DNA of 64,000 nt from Roridomyces roridus (taxonomy: Eukaryota; Basidiomycota; Agaricomycetes; Agaricales; Mycenaceae), in assembly GCA_029378245.1 (NCBI GenBank), contig JARKIF010000061.1:171110-235109 (forward strand), written 5' to 3'. This document shows, piece after piece, positions 21,284 through 31,793 of this stretch. The translations under genes were made by a program, and so were the position numbers. Numbering within the stretch: the stretch's first letter is position 1; each line of letters opens with the position of its first letter. The notes beneath the pieces were generated by a model. The model searched no databases, was not told the origin of the DNA, and saw only the letters and a list, made by a program, of their open reading frames with translations.

Positions 21284-22447
21284 ATGGAACCACCTATCCC
21301 CCTCGCCACAGTCTTGTCTTGGGGCAACGAGCTCGCTCCCTTGCCTGAAGCTCTGGTCGCTCGCCCATGGATCGCAGTGGCCGAAAACGAGCTTGGCCGC
21401 ATCGAGCGCGACATCCAGGCTCTGGAAGCAAGTCGATTGTCGCTCTTGCACAAGGTCTCCACCTATCGCCAGGCATTTGCACCCCACAAAAACCTACCCC
21501 CCGAACTTCTCGGCGAGATTTTCATTGCATGCGCAGCTTCCCAGTCCGGCGACGGGAGTGTCAAAGCTAGTTTGAATTACGTCGTACGCACCCGCTCCGA
21601 CGTGCGTTTTACCCTGCGCCGGGTCTGCTCCAAATGGTGTGCCATTGTCATGGGGACTCCTAAGCTTTGGAGCGACTTGCAGATGAATTTCGCCATAGAC
21701 ACGCGGGAGGTCCATATTTCAGTGAAACTCTTCCTGACCTGGATTTCCCTCGCTGGAGAGCATCCGCTGACACTGGACCTTTCCATGGCGTATGACCGTT
21801 CTGATCTCGCACCGACACTCCTTGGTTGTGCGCGCCGACTTCGATCCCTTACGGTTGGCCCACTCGCTAATGCGTGTGTCCAGGATCTCTTCCGTTTGCC
21901 CGTAGGATCGATGGGTTGCTTGGAAAAACTGACTCTCACGTATTCCACATACGTCCGCGGCTATCCCCCTGCTTACCGTGAGCCCGAGCACTCGACCGTC
22001 TTTCTCGGTTCTGGTCATCTTCGTTCTGTGACCCTAGTTAGCTTCTCCGATGCGAAGCTAAAGACCGTCGCGATCCCGTGGGGTCAGCTGACCGAGTTGA
22101 ACCTCGAGCAAAGCCGCGTCTCAAGGACTCGACTTGAATCCATCCTTTCCCTCTCTCCTGCCCTCACGCGTGCAAGGGTCTGGTTACCACACGATAATGC
22201 GCCGAGGTCTTGGAACATCACCCTGCCGGTGCTGCGTAACTTGACACTGTACACTCCATTGCTGGACATCGCAGCCGAATTTTGTCAGGCAATCTCCCAC
22301 CCCGTCTGGAGGAACTTGCGGTCCGGTGCGATGACCTTTCTCACAGGCACTTGTCCATATCACCGAATCCATTCCCATCCGTGCGGCGGGGGCATCGGGA
22401 TCGGAATTTCGGATATAGGGTCGAAAAGTTTTTTTCGACCCTGGCTG

Positions 22448-22483
<36 letters not shown>

Positions 22484-23491
22484 TATATAAGGCAGATCAT
22501 TCCCACGGTCATGTGATTTACCGGCGGTCCGAGCAATCTGCGCCTCCCAACCATACAAAAAATATTGATTACAAGCTTGTTGAAGGGCCCCAGTGTCAAT
22601 CAGACCCATCTCATGTCTGCCTGAGCAATGATCCAGTTGTTTTCTGTGGGAATGTCTTGTCAGGACAGGCTGTATTATGTAATATATCAGTCCCAATTTG
22701 GAAATTTCGATCAATTCAAAGTTCTGGTGGTTGGGAGGCTACCCTGAGTGGTTATAGCACAATCTGAACTGGTAAAATGGTGTTTACATGCTCCAAAACA
22801 CCTTTACTAATATACAGGTAGAAGTTTTTTTCGAGCCCGCTCGGGACCCCCCCCCCCCCCCTCCCCCGGTACGAAATTTCGATCCCGGTGCCCCCTTGGC
22901 GGCGTCTGTCGATTGCAAATCGCAGATTCGTCGGTGGTACCATATATTCAGCAGCCCTACCTTGGCTCATTGCGTGTGGTAACGCAGAGGAGATTATACT
23001 TCCTCACTGCGTCTTGGGCACCGCCACGCCACTCATCTCAACAGGCTTGCTGTTCCCAAATCTGCGACTCCTCTTCATCCATTCACAGGATTTCCACGCT
23101 GTCCTCCCGATGCTGAAGGCGCGTCGGAAGAGCCAACAACATCCAACCATCCCTGAGGTGGGATTCACCGGACGAGTTCACGGGATCACGAAGCTGAACC
23201 GAGAGACGGTGGGGAGATTATTGAAAGCTGGGGTGTTCATTTGCGACGAAGACCAATACAAGACTGGAGAGCTCTGGCGTGGCGTATACCGCGGACAGGT
23301 TCGGAACCCTTTTCATGTCCTCAATTCGAATGACTGTTGACTTTCCTTTGCAGATCGAAGACCGTGCTGGTAAATGGTCAGACAAGGGCTTGGGTCTCTT
23401 CCGCTTTGTTGAGGAAACCAAATCCCCATTCAACTGGGTCGATTTTGACGTAGCAGACTTTGAGCGCGACGGGGACTCGGACTCGGATTAA
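21284..23491 (+). pseudogene. F-box protein, copy C, interrupted by a poly-C MITE
   Basis: Starts at ATG 21284 with a coiled N-terminus (ENELGRIERDIQALEASRLSLL) and an F-box-like motif (LPPELLGEIFIACAASQS; VCSKWCAIVMGTPKLWSDL). The frame runs to about 22387, where a 508-bp MITE enters at the FPSVRR segment. The homologous frame resumes at about 22896 (LSIANRRF, then LPWLIACGNAEE, GLLFPNLRLLFIHSQDF). The intron 23299-23353 sits at the position conserved in copies A and B. The last exon 23354-23491 begins IEDRAG and ends in an acidic DGDSDSD tail. Apart from the insertion I see no obvious stop or frameshift except a possible frame change just before the MITE (NPFPS versus the SHPVWRNL frame near 22300). 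Confidence 0.8.
22388..22895. mobile_element. MITE with C-tract-bearing inverted ends
   Basis: Inverted termini ggggcatcgggatcgg..tttcg and its counterpart (cgaaatttcgatcccggtgcc) enclose 508 bp. Each end carries a hairpin-like gtcgaaaa/ttttcgac or gaagttttttt segment followed by a long cytosine run: 31 C at 22450-22480 and 15 C from 22847. The centre has no coding capacity. Only a short direct repeat (gcggcg) flanks it, so the superfamily is not assigned. It separates two halves of an F-box coding exon. Confidence 0.7.
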
Positions 23492-23969
23492 GCGGTGTCC
23501 AAAATACCTATTACTGAAGATGAACGGAAGAGTATCCAAGAAAATCAGGGTGTGTTGATTATATATTTAAATATATGGCCTGTCTATACTTACCCACGGC
23601 CTCGATGTTGTACTTGGACGCGACTCCGTCGGCGGGACACCGGCGGCTCGGCATGCCACTGGCGGGGTGATGCGGACGTTCAAATTACTTTTCCAGGCCC
23701 TGCAGGAACAAGTAAGTTGTCGGTCGGATCAGGCGGATCAATCTGGCCGTCGCAGTCCTACCGGCTGATGCCGGTATCGATGCAGAGTTGATCCGCACCA
23801 TACATACGCGGCCATTGCCTGAATGCTGCAATGCCGTGAAAGCCGAACACTCGGCAATTGTTGTCCACTGTCATTCATCTCTGTCCTCTTTCCGTCAGTT
23901 GCTTCTAGCGCACGGTAGAGCTTCTTATCTTCAATCCAACTCCATCGCTCACCGTGGATTTATTCGATC
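23492..23969. other. Non-coding spacer
   Basis: About 480 bp after the acidic tail of F-box copy C. It contains CG-rich sequence with short inverted words (ggctgatgccgg) but no supportable gene. It is cut on its right by the hAT MITE at 23970; the sequence continues unbroken on the far side of that element from 24639. Confidence 0.5.
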
Positions 23970-24630
23970 TAGGGCTGGGCACCGTACCGTAACGGACACG
24001 GCCGTAGAAATTACGGCCGTTTTCGCACACGGCTGTAACATCACGGCCCGTAAATTGGCAGCAGATATTGCTGACGGTACGGTACGGTGCCGTATCCGGC
24101 CGTATTTCCGTAACACGGCCGTAAACTGATGGTCAATGTTTTCTCTGATTTCCTGCGGAAAACTTGTTATTGAACGCTACATTCATCAATTCCTACAGTC
24201 CAACTCACTCCTTCCATTCATAGCTACCCTTCCTAGCACAAAACATGGGCTGGGAACATCTGCCACCGTCAACTTTGAAGTCGATGGTCCCTTGATGCGT
24301 TGATGGCGGCTGCCGTAACATCAACGATGCCCGCCGCAGCTCCCGCAAGCCCGCCCACCTAAAGGGGAAGCCATCTCTGCACTTGCAAACCCTGTTGACA
24401 TGACTTGGTGAGAGAATTCCGACACAAATCTACCGCGCTGACAGTGTTCAGGACAGATTGCCGAGGATTCCCGTATTACGGCCGTACCGGCCGTATTCAT
24501 ACGGGAAATACGGCACACGGCCGTGTTGAGTACGGGCCGTGTAAACCACACTACCAGAGGCCACGGCACGGCACCGTCTCCGTATTACGGAGCCGTATTC
24601 CGTAGGGTACGGTTACGGTGCCCAGCCCTA
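23970..24630. mobile_element. 661-bp hAT-type MITE with perfect 8-bp duplication
   Basis: Ends tagggctgggcaccgtac and its near-exact reverse complement (gtgcccagccc ta at 24619-24630), flanked by the perfect direct repeat attcgatc (23962-23969 and 24631-24638). Subterminal regions are full of cggccgta/tacggccg words. No transposase is encoded. The 8-bp duplication and TAG-start terminus indicate the hAT superfamily. Confidence 0.95.
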
Positions 24631-24755
24631 ATTCGATCTCCAGCCAGGAGTTCCTTGAAAAGTGTGTGCATTGTGCAAAGATTCAGGCCGGCGATTTCAC
24701 TCACAGACTGGTAGAAAATGGAAACCGTTAAGCCACTCATTAGCGTGGAGACACC

Positions 24756-25434
24756 GGTATAAATGAAAAGCGAAAACGAAAATCGGCCACGATCGGCCGC
24801 ACCACACGGCTGCCCCGTGTTCCGGTCACGCTTCGCTTACGTCTCGGTACCGAAAGGCTGGGTTCCCGACGCTTAGCTCATGCCCGTCACTTGCTCCTCG
24901 CGACGCGCGCCCGTGTCACTGTCCCACTACTGGTGCTTTCTGCCTACCGGTACCCCTCCCTGTATCCTATGCCATGATAGCTCAATATACATCTTCAATC
25001 CCATTGATTGCCGGGAGAAGCTCTTGGATGCCTGAAGTTCTTGTGCGCGCTATGATAGGCAGCCTCGGCCTTCGATCATTCTCGTTTTGCGGCCGTCGGC
25101 ACTGATGACGAGAGCTTGGGGTATTGCGCCGTATGTTGTGGTATCTGATTTAAAACTCAGTGCTGAATGCCTGGATGATGCCCAGGGACAGTTCACTAAG
25201 CCCCGGAAGATATCCCAGGATGAATTTGCCAATTAAATGTGTATTTCAAGTACAGAGAGGCGCACGGTGAATTATCTTGACAGTGTTGATGGCGGTGAAT
25301 CGTAATTGATGCACCATCATGCCTTCCCCTTGGGAATTGAATGTGACTGTTACTTTGACCATCAACGGCGTTCGGCGGCAGTCCCTTGCCGATAGGTATG
25401 TATATCGTTTTCGTTTTCGTTTTCTGTATATACC
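24756..25434. mobile_element. 679-bp inverted-repeat element with 10-bp duplication
   Basis: Left end ggtataaatgaaaagcgaaa and right end, read inward, ggtatatacagaaaacga; both continue with gaaaacgaaaac. A direct repeat tggagacacc occurs at 24746-24755 and 25436-25445, with one extra C on the right. A 9-10-bp duplication suits Mutator-like elements, but this is weak evidence. The element sits at the 5' edge of the decayed F-box copy D. No coding capacity is evident inside. Confidence 0.7.
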
Positions 25435-25435
25435 C

Positions 25436-26842
25436 TGGAGACACCCCTGGAGGCTATATCATCGGATGCGTGCCTACCGCGCGGCCTTCGCACCTCACAC
25501 AAAGCTACCCCCAGAAATCCTTCGCCAGATCATCATTGCATGTGTGGCCTCACAATCTGTTGACGGGAGTCTCAGGGCCAACTTGAATCGGGTCATGGAC
25601 AGCCGCTCGGACATACGCTTTACCCTGCGTAAGGTCTGCTCCAAATGGCGCTCCATCGTCCTGGAGACGCATGAACTCTGGAGTCTGGAACGACGTGCAG
25701 ATTCAAGGGTTCCCAAGGACGAGCCCCAACTTGACGTCACTTTTTCGGTCCTGGCTTGCCTTGAGCGGGGAGCATCCGTTGACACTGGACGTCTCCGTCG
25801 AGTTGAAATATTCCGGAATGAATGATCTCCAGACGGTGCTCCTTGGTTGCGCTTACCGACTTCGATCCCTCACGGCTTCCGCGCTCCTTTCTCCCTGTGT
25901 TCAAGCCCTCCTCGCGTTACCTGACGGATCCATGCGCCGCTTGGAGGAACTCTGTCTGGACAATTCCAGACCTTCCCTGTCTCCTCCAGTGCACTCCACT
26001 GTGTTTCTGGAGTCTTCTCGTCTTCGTCGTGTGACCCTAATCAACTTCTATCCAACGACGCTGAACGCCGTCGAGATCCCGTGGGGATAGCTCACCGATT
26101 GCCATCTGTCGCGCACTTACGCACGCAGAGCTCCGGTTACCTGAGTTCCGGCTCAACGAACTCCGAACCCGGGACATCACCTTCCCCGCGGTGCGTAACC
26201 TGACGCTGTATTCACGAACGGTGGACAATGTGGGCAGATTCCTCCAGGGAATTACTCTACCCCTCTTGGAGGAACTTGCGCTCGAGTGCGAGCGCTTTTC
26301 ACCAGCCACCATACTGCCGAATCCTTTTCCACTTTTGCGGCGGTTTTCGATGGCCATGGCCCCAATCGACCGTTCCTCCCCAGCCAATCCAGTGTCCTTA
26401 CCGTGGCTCACTGCGGCCAACAACGCCGAGGAAGTCATTCTCCCCCGCTTCTATCTAGGAATCACCGCCGCGTCGCGGATATCAGCGGGGTCACTGCTCC
26501 CTAATCTCCGACTCCTTGTGGTTCATGCGCAAGACTTTCGCACTGTGGTTCCAATGCTTCAGATGCGTCTCACAAGTCAGGAGCATTCAACCATTACCGA
26601 GTTGGGACTGAATGGACAAGTCCTTAAAGTGACGCAGGTGGAGCAACAGGCGGTGGAGGACTTGATAAAAGCCGGGGTGTTTGTTTGCGACCGATATGTT
26701 CAAGGCGGATAGGGCCGTGCATCGCGGACAGGTCTGGTCCATTTCTACATACATTCGATTCAAATTGGCTCACGGTACTGCGTAGATTGAACATCGTGCT
26801 CGTGGTATCCACCACTTGCGTCCGTGGAGATTCTCCAATTGA
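25436..26842 (+). pseudogene. F-box protein, copy D, heavily decayed
   Basis: Homology to copy C begins at about 25465 (YRAAFAPHTKLPPEILRQIIIAC; VCSKWRSIVLETHELW). Visible lesions: (1) a 7-bp tandem duplication (tctggag/tctgga) at about 25674 shifts the frame inside ELWNDV; (2) TAG at about 26088 replaces the CAG codon of the conserved IPWGQLTE; (3) a deletion follows, with homology returning at RNLTLYSRTVD; (4) TAG at about 26710. The conserved last intron (26732-26785) and a shortened final exon (IEHRARG.., 19 codons) can still be seen. The N-terminus is cut off by the element at 24756-25434. Not expected to make a full protein. Confidence 0.85.
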
Positions 26843-27417
26843 TCGTGTTGAATAGCTATGAGGAAGATTCGGACTGGGCTGAAGTTGAACAGTTCTTATG
26901 GGTCTCCAAGTCAAAGGATTTATATAACGTACCGAAATGATTCACTTTTCCATCCACGCGTCTGAAATGATTCGTTTTTCCACTCACAAACGCAAGCACG
27001 TAAAACATAGAGTGTTTTGGAGGGTGACAATCATTTCATCTTTTGACCTCCACGTCCTCCGAAGAGTGAGTAGCTCAGGGGGTCGAATATTCCGTATTGT
27101 GGTAGTAACACGTTTGCTACTGGAGACCACTCTTGAAGCACGACGTCAAGCTCAAGAACACGAAGCGACTGATCTAAAACAAAGGGAAGGTGAGCTGCGC
27201 GAGAAGGTCCAGACAAAGAACAGGGACGACATGTGGGACGGATCAGTGCAAGATTGACAAAGGGAAAGTGTGGTACGTCGGGTGGATGACTCGGCAATGG
27301 GGCTCGGAAATAACGTTGACGAAAATTGAGTGGCACCCTGCGTCACGGTCACATTGAGCGAAAGAAAAGTGGTGTATATATGAGGGTGAGGCAGTAAGAA
27401 CACAAGAGGGTCTATCA
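26843..27417. other. Non-coding spacer between F-box copy D and the EB1 gene
   Basis: About 575 bp, AT-rich, including a doubled tgaaatgattc.cttttcca word near 26935-26985. It is probably the 3' flank of the convergent EB1 gene. No supportable gene. Confidence 0.5.
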
Positions 27418-28336
27418 TCAGAACGTCTCCTCCTCGTCCACCAGGCCGTCCTGACCCTCGCCCTCGGGGACCTCGAAGCCTTCCTATAGCGGGAGTGAGA
27501 AGCTGTTTCGGAGTAAGCGGGATATAGCAGACGCACCTCGGTGCTGTACAAGATCTTTTGGATCTCGCGCAACGTGTGGTCGTCCTTCCCCTCGCCCTCG
27601 AGTACCTCCAGCTGCTGTTGCACGAGGATTTCGATATCGCGGAGCTGTCGTCGTCAGTCAGCGCTCTTTCATCCCAACTCAGCAGACGCACCTTTTCGAA
27701 ATAGAAATCACGCTCCTTCTCCAAGCCCTCGACGTTGGCCGACAGCTCTTGCACCTGGCCCGTCAGCGCTTGCAGTGCAGCCGAGTTGCCGTCCGGACGA
27801 TGTCCGCTGACGGGGGTACGGCCACCAAGACGAGCAGCAGCAACGCTCCCTCCACCACCGCCACTCGTCGTCGTGGCACGCGCTGGGGCCAATGTCGCTG
27901 GTGCATCGCCAACGCCACCCTTCCGCCTTCCCACCGCATCGTACGCGTCCCCGGCATAGTTGGCCTCCCAGAACCGCTTCAGCCACTGCAGAAACTCGAG
28001 GTTATCCCTGCACACGCCATCAGCGCTCAGCCTCGGAGACGGGGTGGAGTGGACCACGATGACTCACTGCATCTTGCACTTTATGAGCTTCTCGACTGGG
28101 ATGGGCTTGTCGATCTTCTTGGCCTTGAAGACGTTCTGCATGATCTTGTAGTTGGCGACATACTCGTACTCTTGCTTTGCGCCCATCTTGACGCGTGCCA
28201 TGGGGATGTCGCCGTAGATCGAGTCGAGGACCTGGAGGTACGCTCCGCCAGATCCACACTGCTCGACTTTCGTGTAGTTGAGGGCTAGTAGCTCGTTGAG
28301 CCACTGTAGCAGCTCTGTCCTCGACGCGCCCGCCAT
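27418..28336 (-). CDS. BIM1: EB1-family microtubule plus-end-binding protein, 252 aa
   Basis: Exons 28068-28336, 27692-28007, 27537-27644 and 27418-27483 join without frame problems to 252 residues. Residues 1-130 are the calponin-homology domain (SRTELLQWLNELLALNYTKVEQCGSGGAY, QVLDSIYGDIPM, KIMQNVFKAKKIDKPIPVEKLIK, DNLEFLQWLKRFWEANY), which tracks growing microtubule ends. A Gly/Ser/Ala-rich basic linker follows, then the EB1 C-terminal coiled coil (LEKERDFYFEKLRDIEILVQ) and an acidic end finishing EEETF, like the acidic-aromatic tail that binds CAP-Gly proteins in this family. Length is typical (about 250-300). It acts at spindle and cytoplasmic microtubules. Symbol is by homology to yeast Bim1 / fission yeast Mal3. 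Confidence 0.95.
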
Positions 28337-28436
28337 CGTGATAAGTGAGAGGCGAAAATGCTGGACCAAATAATGACATGGCGTGATCCGTCGATTTATT
28401 ACATAATCACTTTAATTTCGAGGTAAGAAATATTGT

Positions 28437-29584
28437 TCAGCATTCCTCTCCGTCCACAAAAATATACAATAATCCCCAGGCAGCGCACGCCGGCATCCGC
28501 GCACGGATATTAGCCGCCATTGGCGCCCAAGTGAACAGCGCACCCACCCGCAACTCCACACGCTTCATGGCCGCATTTCGGTTCGCAATGAGGGTGTCCA
28601 ACGCCTCCCACTGATGCCGCGCGAATTTCGAGGGGTTGACCCAGATGTCGAGCACCAGCACCTCCATCACGGGCGATGCCAGCGTGGAGAGGAAAGTCAC
28701 GGCGAGGTCCACCATCGCGCTGCTCCCGAGCGTAAGCTCGATCGACCGCAGAGCTATACTCTTCTCGAGCGTGTAATTTCGCAGGAATGCCTCTGCGTGT
28801 CGTCAGTCGCGAAGAGTTTGACACTCAGGGGCTCACCTTCGACGATGGCGTCCGAAAAGTCAAGCGAAAAGTGACACAGCGACGGACCCAGACGGCCTAG
28901 CGCACGGGCTAGAAGCGTGAAATCCGGCTGCCCCGCTTCGTGCACGCGCAGCGCAGTCAACTCTGGCGCCGAATCCCGGCCGAAGTACGCCAAGAACCAA
29001 TTCGGACTCTTTTCATCCCCAGCCGAACATCTCAGAGCCAGCGTCTTGAGAGTCGGCGGGATATCCACCAACTTTGGCGGAGGCTCCATCTCGGGGTTGT
29101 GTATCCTCGGGAAGAACGTCAACTCCTCGAGCTGCACAAAACCGCAGGCGAACGAAATCGCCGGGGCTCGGTGGGCGAATGGAAAGTTGCAGATTTCCAG
29201 GTTGGTTACCGAGCGCAGTTTTCGATGTAGGAGATGTCGCATACGCTCTGTGAGCACCCATTTCGAAGTGCCCAACCGGAGCGTCGTGACATTGGGGAGT
29301 GGCGGAAGCCGGGGGAGTACGTCGGAGAACCAAGAGGATCCGGACCCGGACCCGCGGCTGCTAAGAGTCAATTCCTGTATCAACGACGCTATATCGCACG
29401 ACGGCGCGTCCAATAGGTCGACGAATTGATGGCTGTTGGCGTCGTCGAGGGCAACGGTGGCGAAGACGTGGAAACGGCTCGAGATGAGATGTTGGCGGCT
29501 GACGAGGCCCCAGGTGGCCACCAAGGCCTTGTCGGTGATGCAGTCGTCGAAGATGAGATTGAGGATCTCTGCGGGGAGAGACAT
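28437..29584 (-). CDS. F-box-like protein, 367 aa
   Basis: Exons 28837-29584 and 28437-28792, intron 44 bp (gtgagc..acgcag), 367 residues. The N-terminus MSLPAEILNLIFDDCITDK..WGLVSRQHLISSRFHVF is an F-box-like motif at residues 1-45. The remainder has leucine-rich strands (NVTTLRLGTSKWVL, FVQLEELTFF, TLKTLALRC, ASPVMEVLVLDIWVNPSKF) typical of Agaricomycete F-box proteins. This family is distinct from the 0.6-9.4 kb and 21-26 kb copies. Its 3' end lies about 100 bp from the EB1 start on the same strand. Presumed SCF substrate adaptor; target unknown. Confidence 0.8.
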
Positions 29585-29876
29585 CCGCTGGTGATTGTGG
29601 TGGTGGGAGGAGAGAGCTACGGGCGCTTATGTAAAAATGAAAATCAGTGACACTGACAGTGCAGGGGCGGTGTGAAGGGTAAAATCTATCACGAAGACTT
29701 GGAAACCATCGGACGCCCAGGTAAGTCAAAAAGCGTAACATTCACCACTTTAGAGTATAAAAAGAAATACCGGGCCACACCTTGATGAATATACACAAAC
29801 AGTTACAGAGCGAGTTCAACGAAACTGGGGTTGCACGTCGATTTCGAATGAGTCCTATGTAGTCGAACCTCGAGAT

Positions 29877-31793
29877 TCAAAACCACGGCTCGTTACCAAT
29901 CCACATCTCGACAATCCTCTGCGCCAAAGCCGGTTGGTCCGCGACCGTCTACAGAAATACGATCAAAATATGTACTGAAACTGCAACCGCAAGGGATTGG
30001 ACGCACAAAATGCCCAGCCTCCTCCAACAAAATCAACGTAAAGTTACCCGCCCCGGGGCCCACTGCGCGCACCGTCCCGACGTCCCGGGAATTTGGCGGC
30101 CACGGGACATCGGGCGCTTCGAGGAAGGCTTGTTGGAACGGTGTTTCGAGGAGTTTGAGCTGTGAGCCCTCTGTGAGGTGGACAGGGAATATTGGGAGGG
30201 GAGACGTACGAAGGAGAGGGTTCCGAGCCAAGGGCAATTGGCGTCTTGTTTCCCGATATAATCTACGCAATCAAGTCAGATATGACAAGGATTGGAGAAT
30301 AAAAAGTACGGAGGAGACGAATCCCCGCAGAAAGCAGGGGCGGGTACATGAGATGGTGGGCCTGGATCCTATTATCGAACAATGAGAATTGTTGCATATT
30401 CGCCAACATAACGACGCACATATCGCCGGCGGCTTGAAACTCTTGGTTAACCTCCATATTGAGTCCGGTAAAGTTCAAATTTTCGGGGACGCCGAGCTCG
30501 TTGCGAACGGTCGGATCGCTGAATATTTCACTGAACCAACGGAATCGAGGATGGCACGCCACCGGGTCGTTTTTGTCTTCCGGGACACACTGCGTTGGTT
30601 TGTTAGCATTGGTCAGTCTTTAACAAGTGCTTGTACCGTGCGTCGGATGTCCTCAGGAACAATTCCGTGGAAATCAGCCGAGTTAAGGCCGCCGTAGCAA
30701 AGGTGTGTGGCATTGACGCGGTTCGGCACGCTCGGGACCGCTAACGCCAACTCGATGCTATCGAGGCACGTCGGGAGCGCGGAATACAATTGTGTGCACT
30801 CCGTTTCGTTGTGGATATGGTGATCCATGCAGCGGTATTGGAGCAGCCAGCGGAAGTGCGATGCAGGACTCTGTGACTCGACTCAAAGTTCGGCGCAAAT
30901 AAATGATGGAGGCGACGCACGGTGAATGGATTGCTGATAATGAGCGCGTCGAGGTTGATAGGAATGGCACCCGGCTGACCTCGCCCAGCTTTGAGGAGCA
31001 GGTTTTGTTCGTGGATGACGGTGGCGATATTGGGGACGTACACGCCTCCGTACGATCCGCCGGATATGATGAATTTGTTTCTAGATGATGAGTGAAAGCC
31101 CTCGGGGGAAGATGAAACCTACCTCGCGAGATGCGGGAAGAGAACACAGAACTTTTGCAAGAAATCATAGGCATCGTATGCCGCACTCCTGCTATTGTTA
31201 ACATGCGTCCCGTAGGAGAAGCCGACGCCGATGGGCTGCGGAACGTGAGATTTGGTTATTTGCGAGAAAGTGCTACGGACATGATCCAACGCAATGAGGT
31301 TGTGTCTCTTGGTCCAAGTGTACGGATTGGCAGCGAGTCCGTGCTCAGTGGCAGAGCAAGGCGATTGTCCCTGCAGAGCATTCATCATCCCGCTGGTTCC
31401 GGGGCCACCACCGATGGTCAAGATAATAGGTGCGTCCTCTGGGCTTTCCTCCGCCTCGAAATACCTGGGAACGTATGAGAGGCAGGCGGAGAGAGGGCAC
31501 TTGTACTCGTACCAGAAAAACGAGCGCTTGGGGCTCTCCTCCGTGTCGCCGTGGAGACCTATGTGGCCAGCATACGATACGGCAGAAGAGTTGCCGCATA
31601 TACCCTCTGGTTTGTGAACTCGGTGGTAGAAAGAGCGCGGAGACTGTATGGCGATCGGTGGGTAAAAAGACCGCAGCCAAGACACGATAACCAAGGATGA
31701 GAGAAGAACGACTGTAATCCCGGCGAAGGTGGATTGCGGTGGCCGGCGGCGAGATGAAACGGGCAGCGCCAGAAGCTCGGACTTCGAGGACAT
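29877..31793 (-). CDS. Serine carboxypeptidase (peptidase family S10), membrane-anchored
   Basis: Multi-exon gene starting at ATG 31793. Residues 24-44 form one hydrophobic segment (FAGITVVLLSSLVIVSWL) with no obvious cleavage site, so a type II anchor is likely. Then FFWYEYK, APIILTIGGGPGTSG (oxyanion-hole region), QPIGVGFSYG, and the nucleophile motif ISGGSYGGVYVPNIA. After a further intron comes the aspartate segment GIRLLHYIGKQDANCPWLGT, and near the end LLEEAGHF with the catalytic histidine. The last exon (29877-29948) reads TVADQPALAQRIVEMWIGNEPWF. Introns assigned with good confidence are 29949-30006 and about 30240-30290; others lie near 30600, 30900 and 31100. S10 enzymes remove C-terminal residues from peptides in the vacuole or secretory route. 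The nucleophile context GGSYGG departs from the usual GESYAG. Confidence 0.85.

Noticed and set aside
22282..22767. Proline-rich coding frames around 22450
   Set aside because: Produced by translation of the 31-base C run in the MITE.
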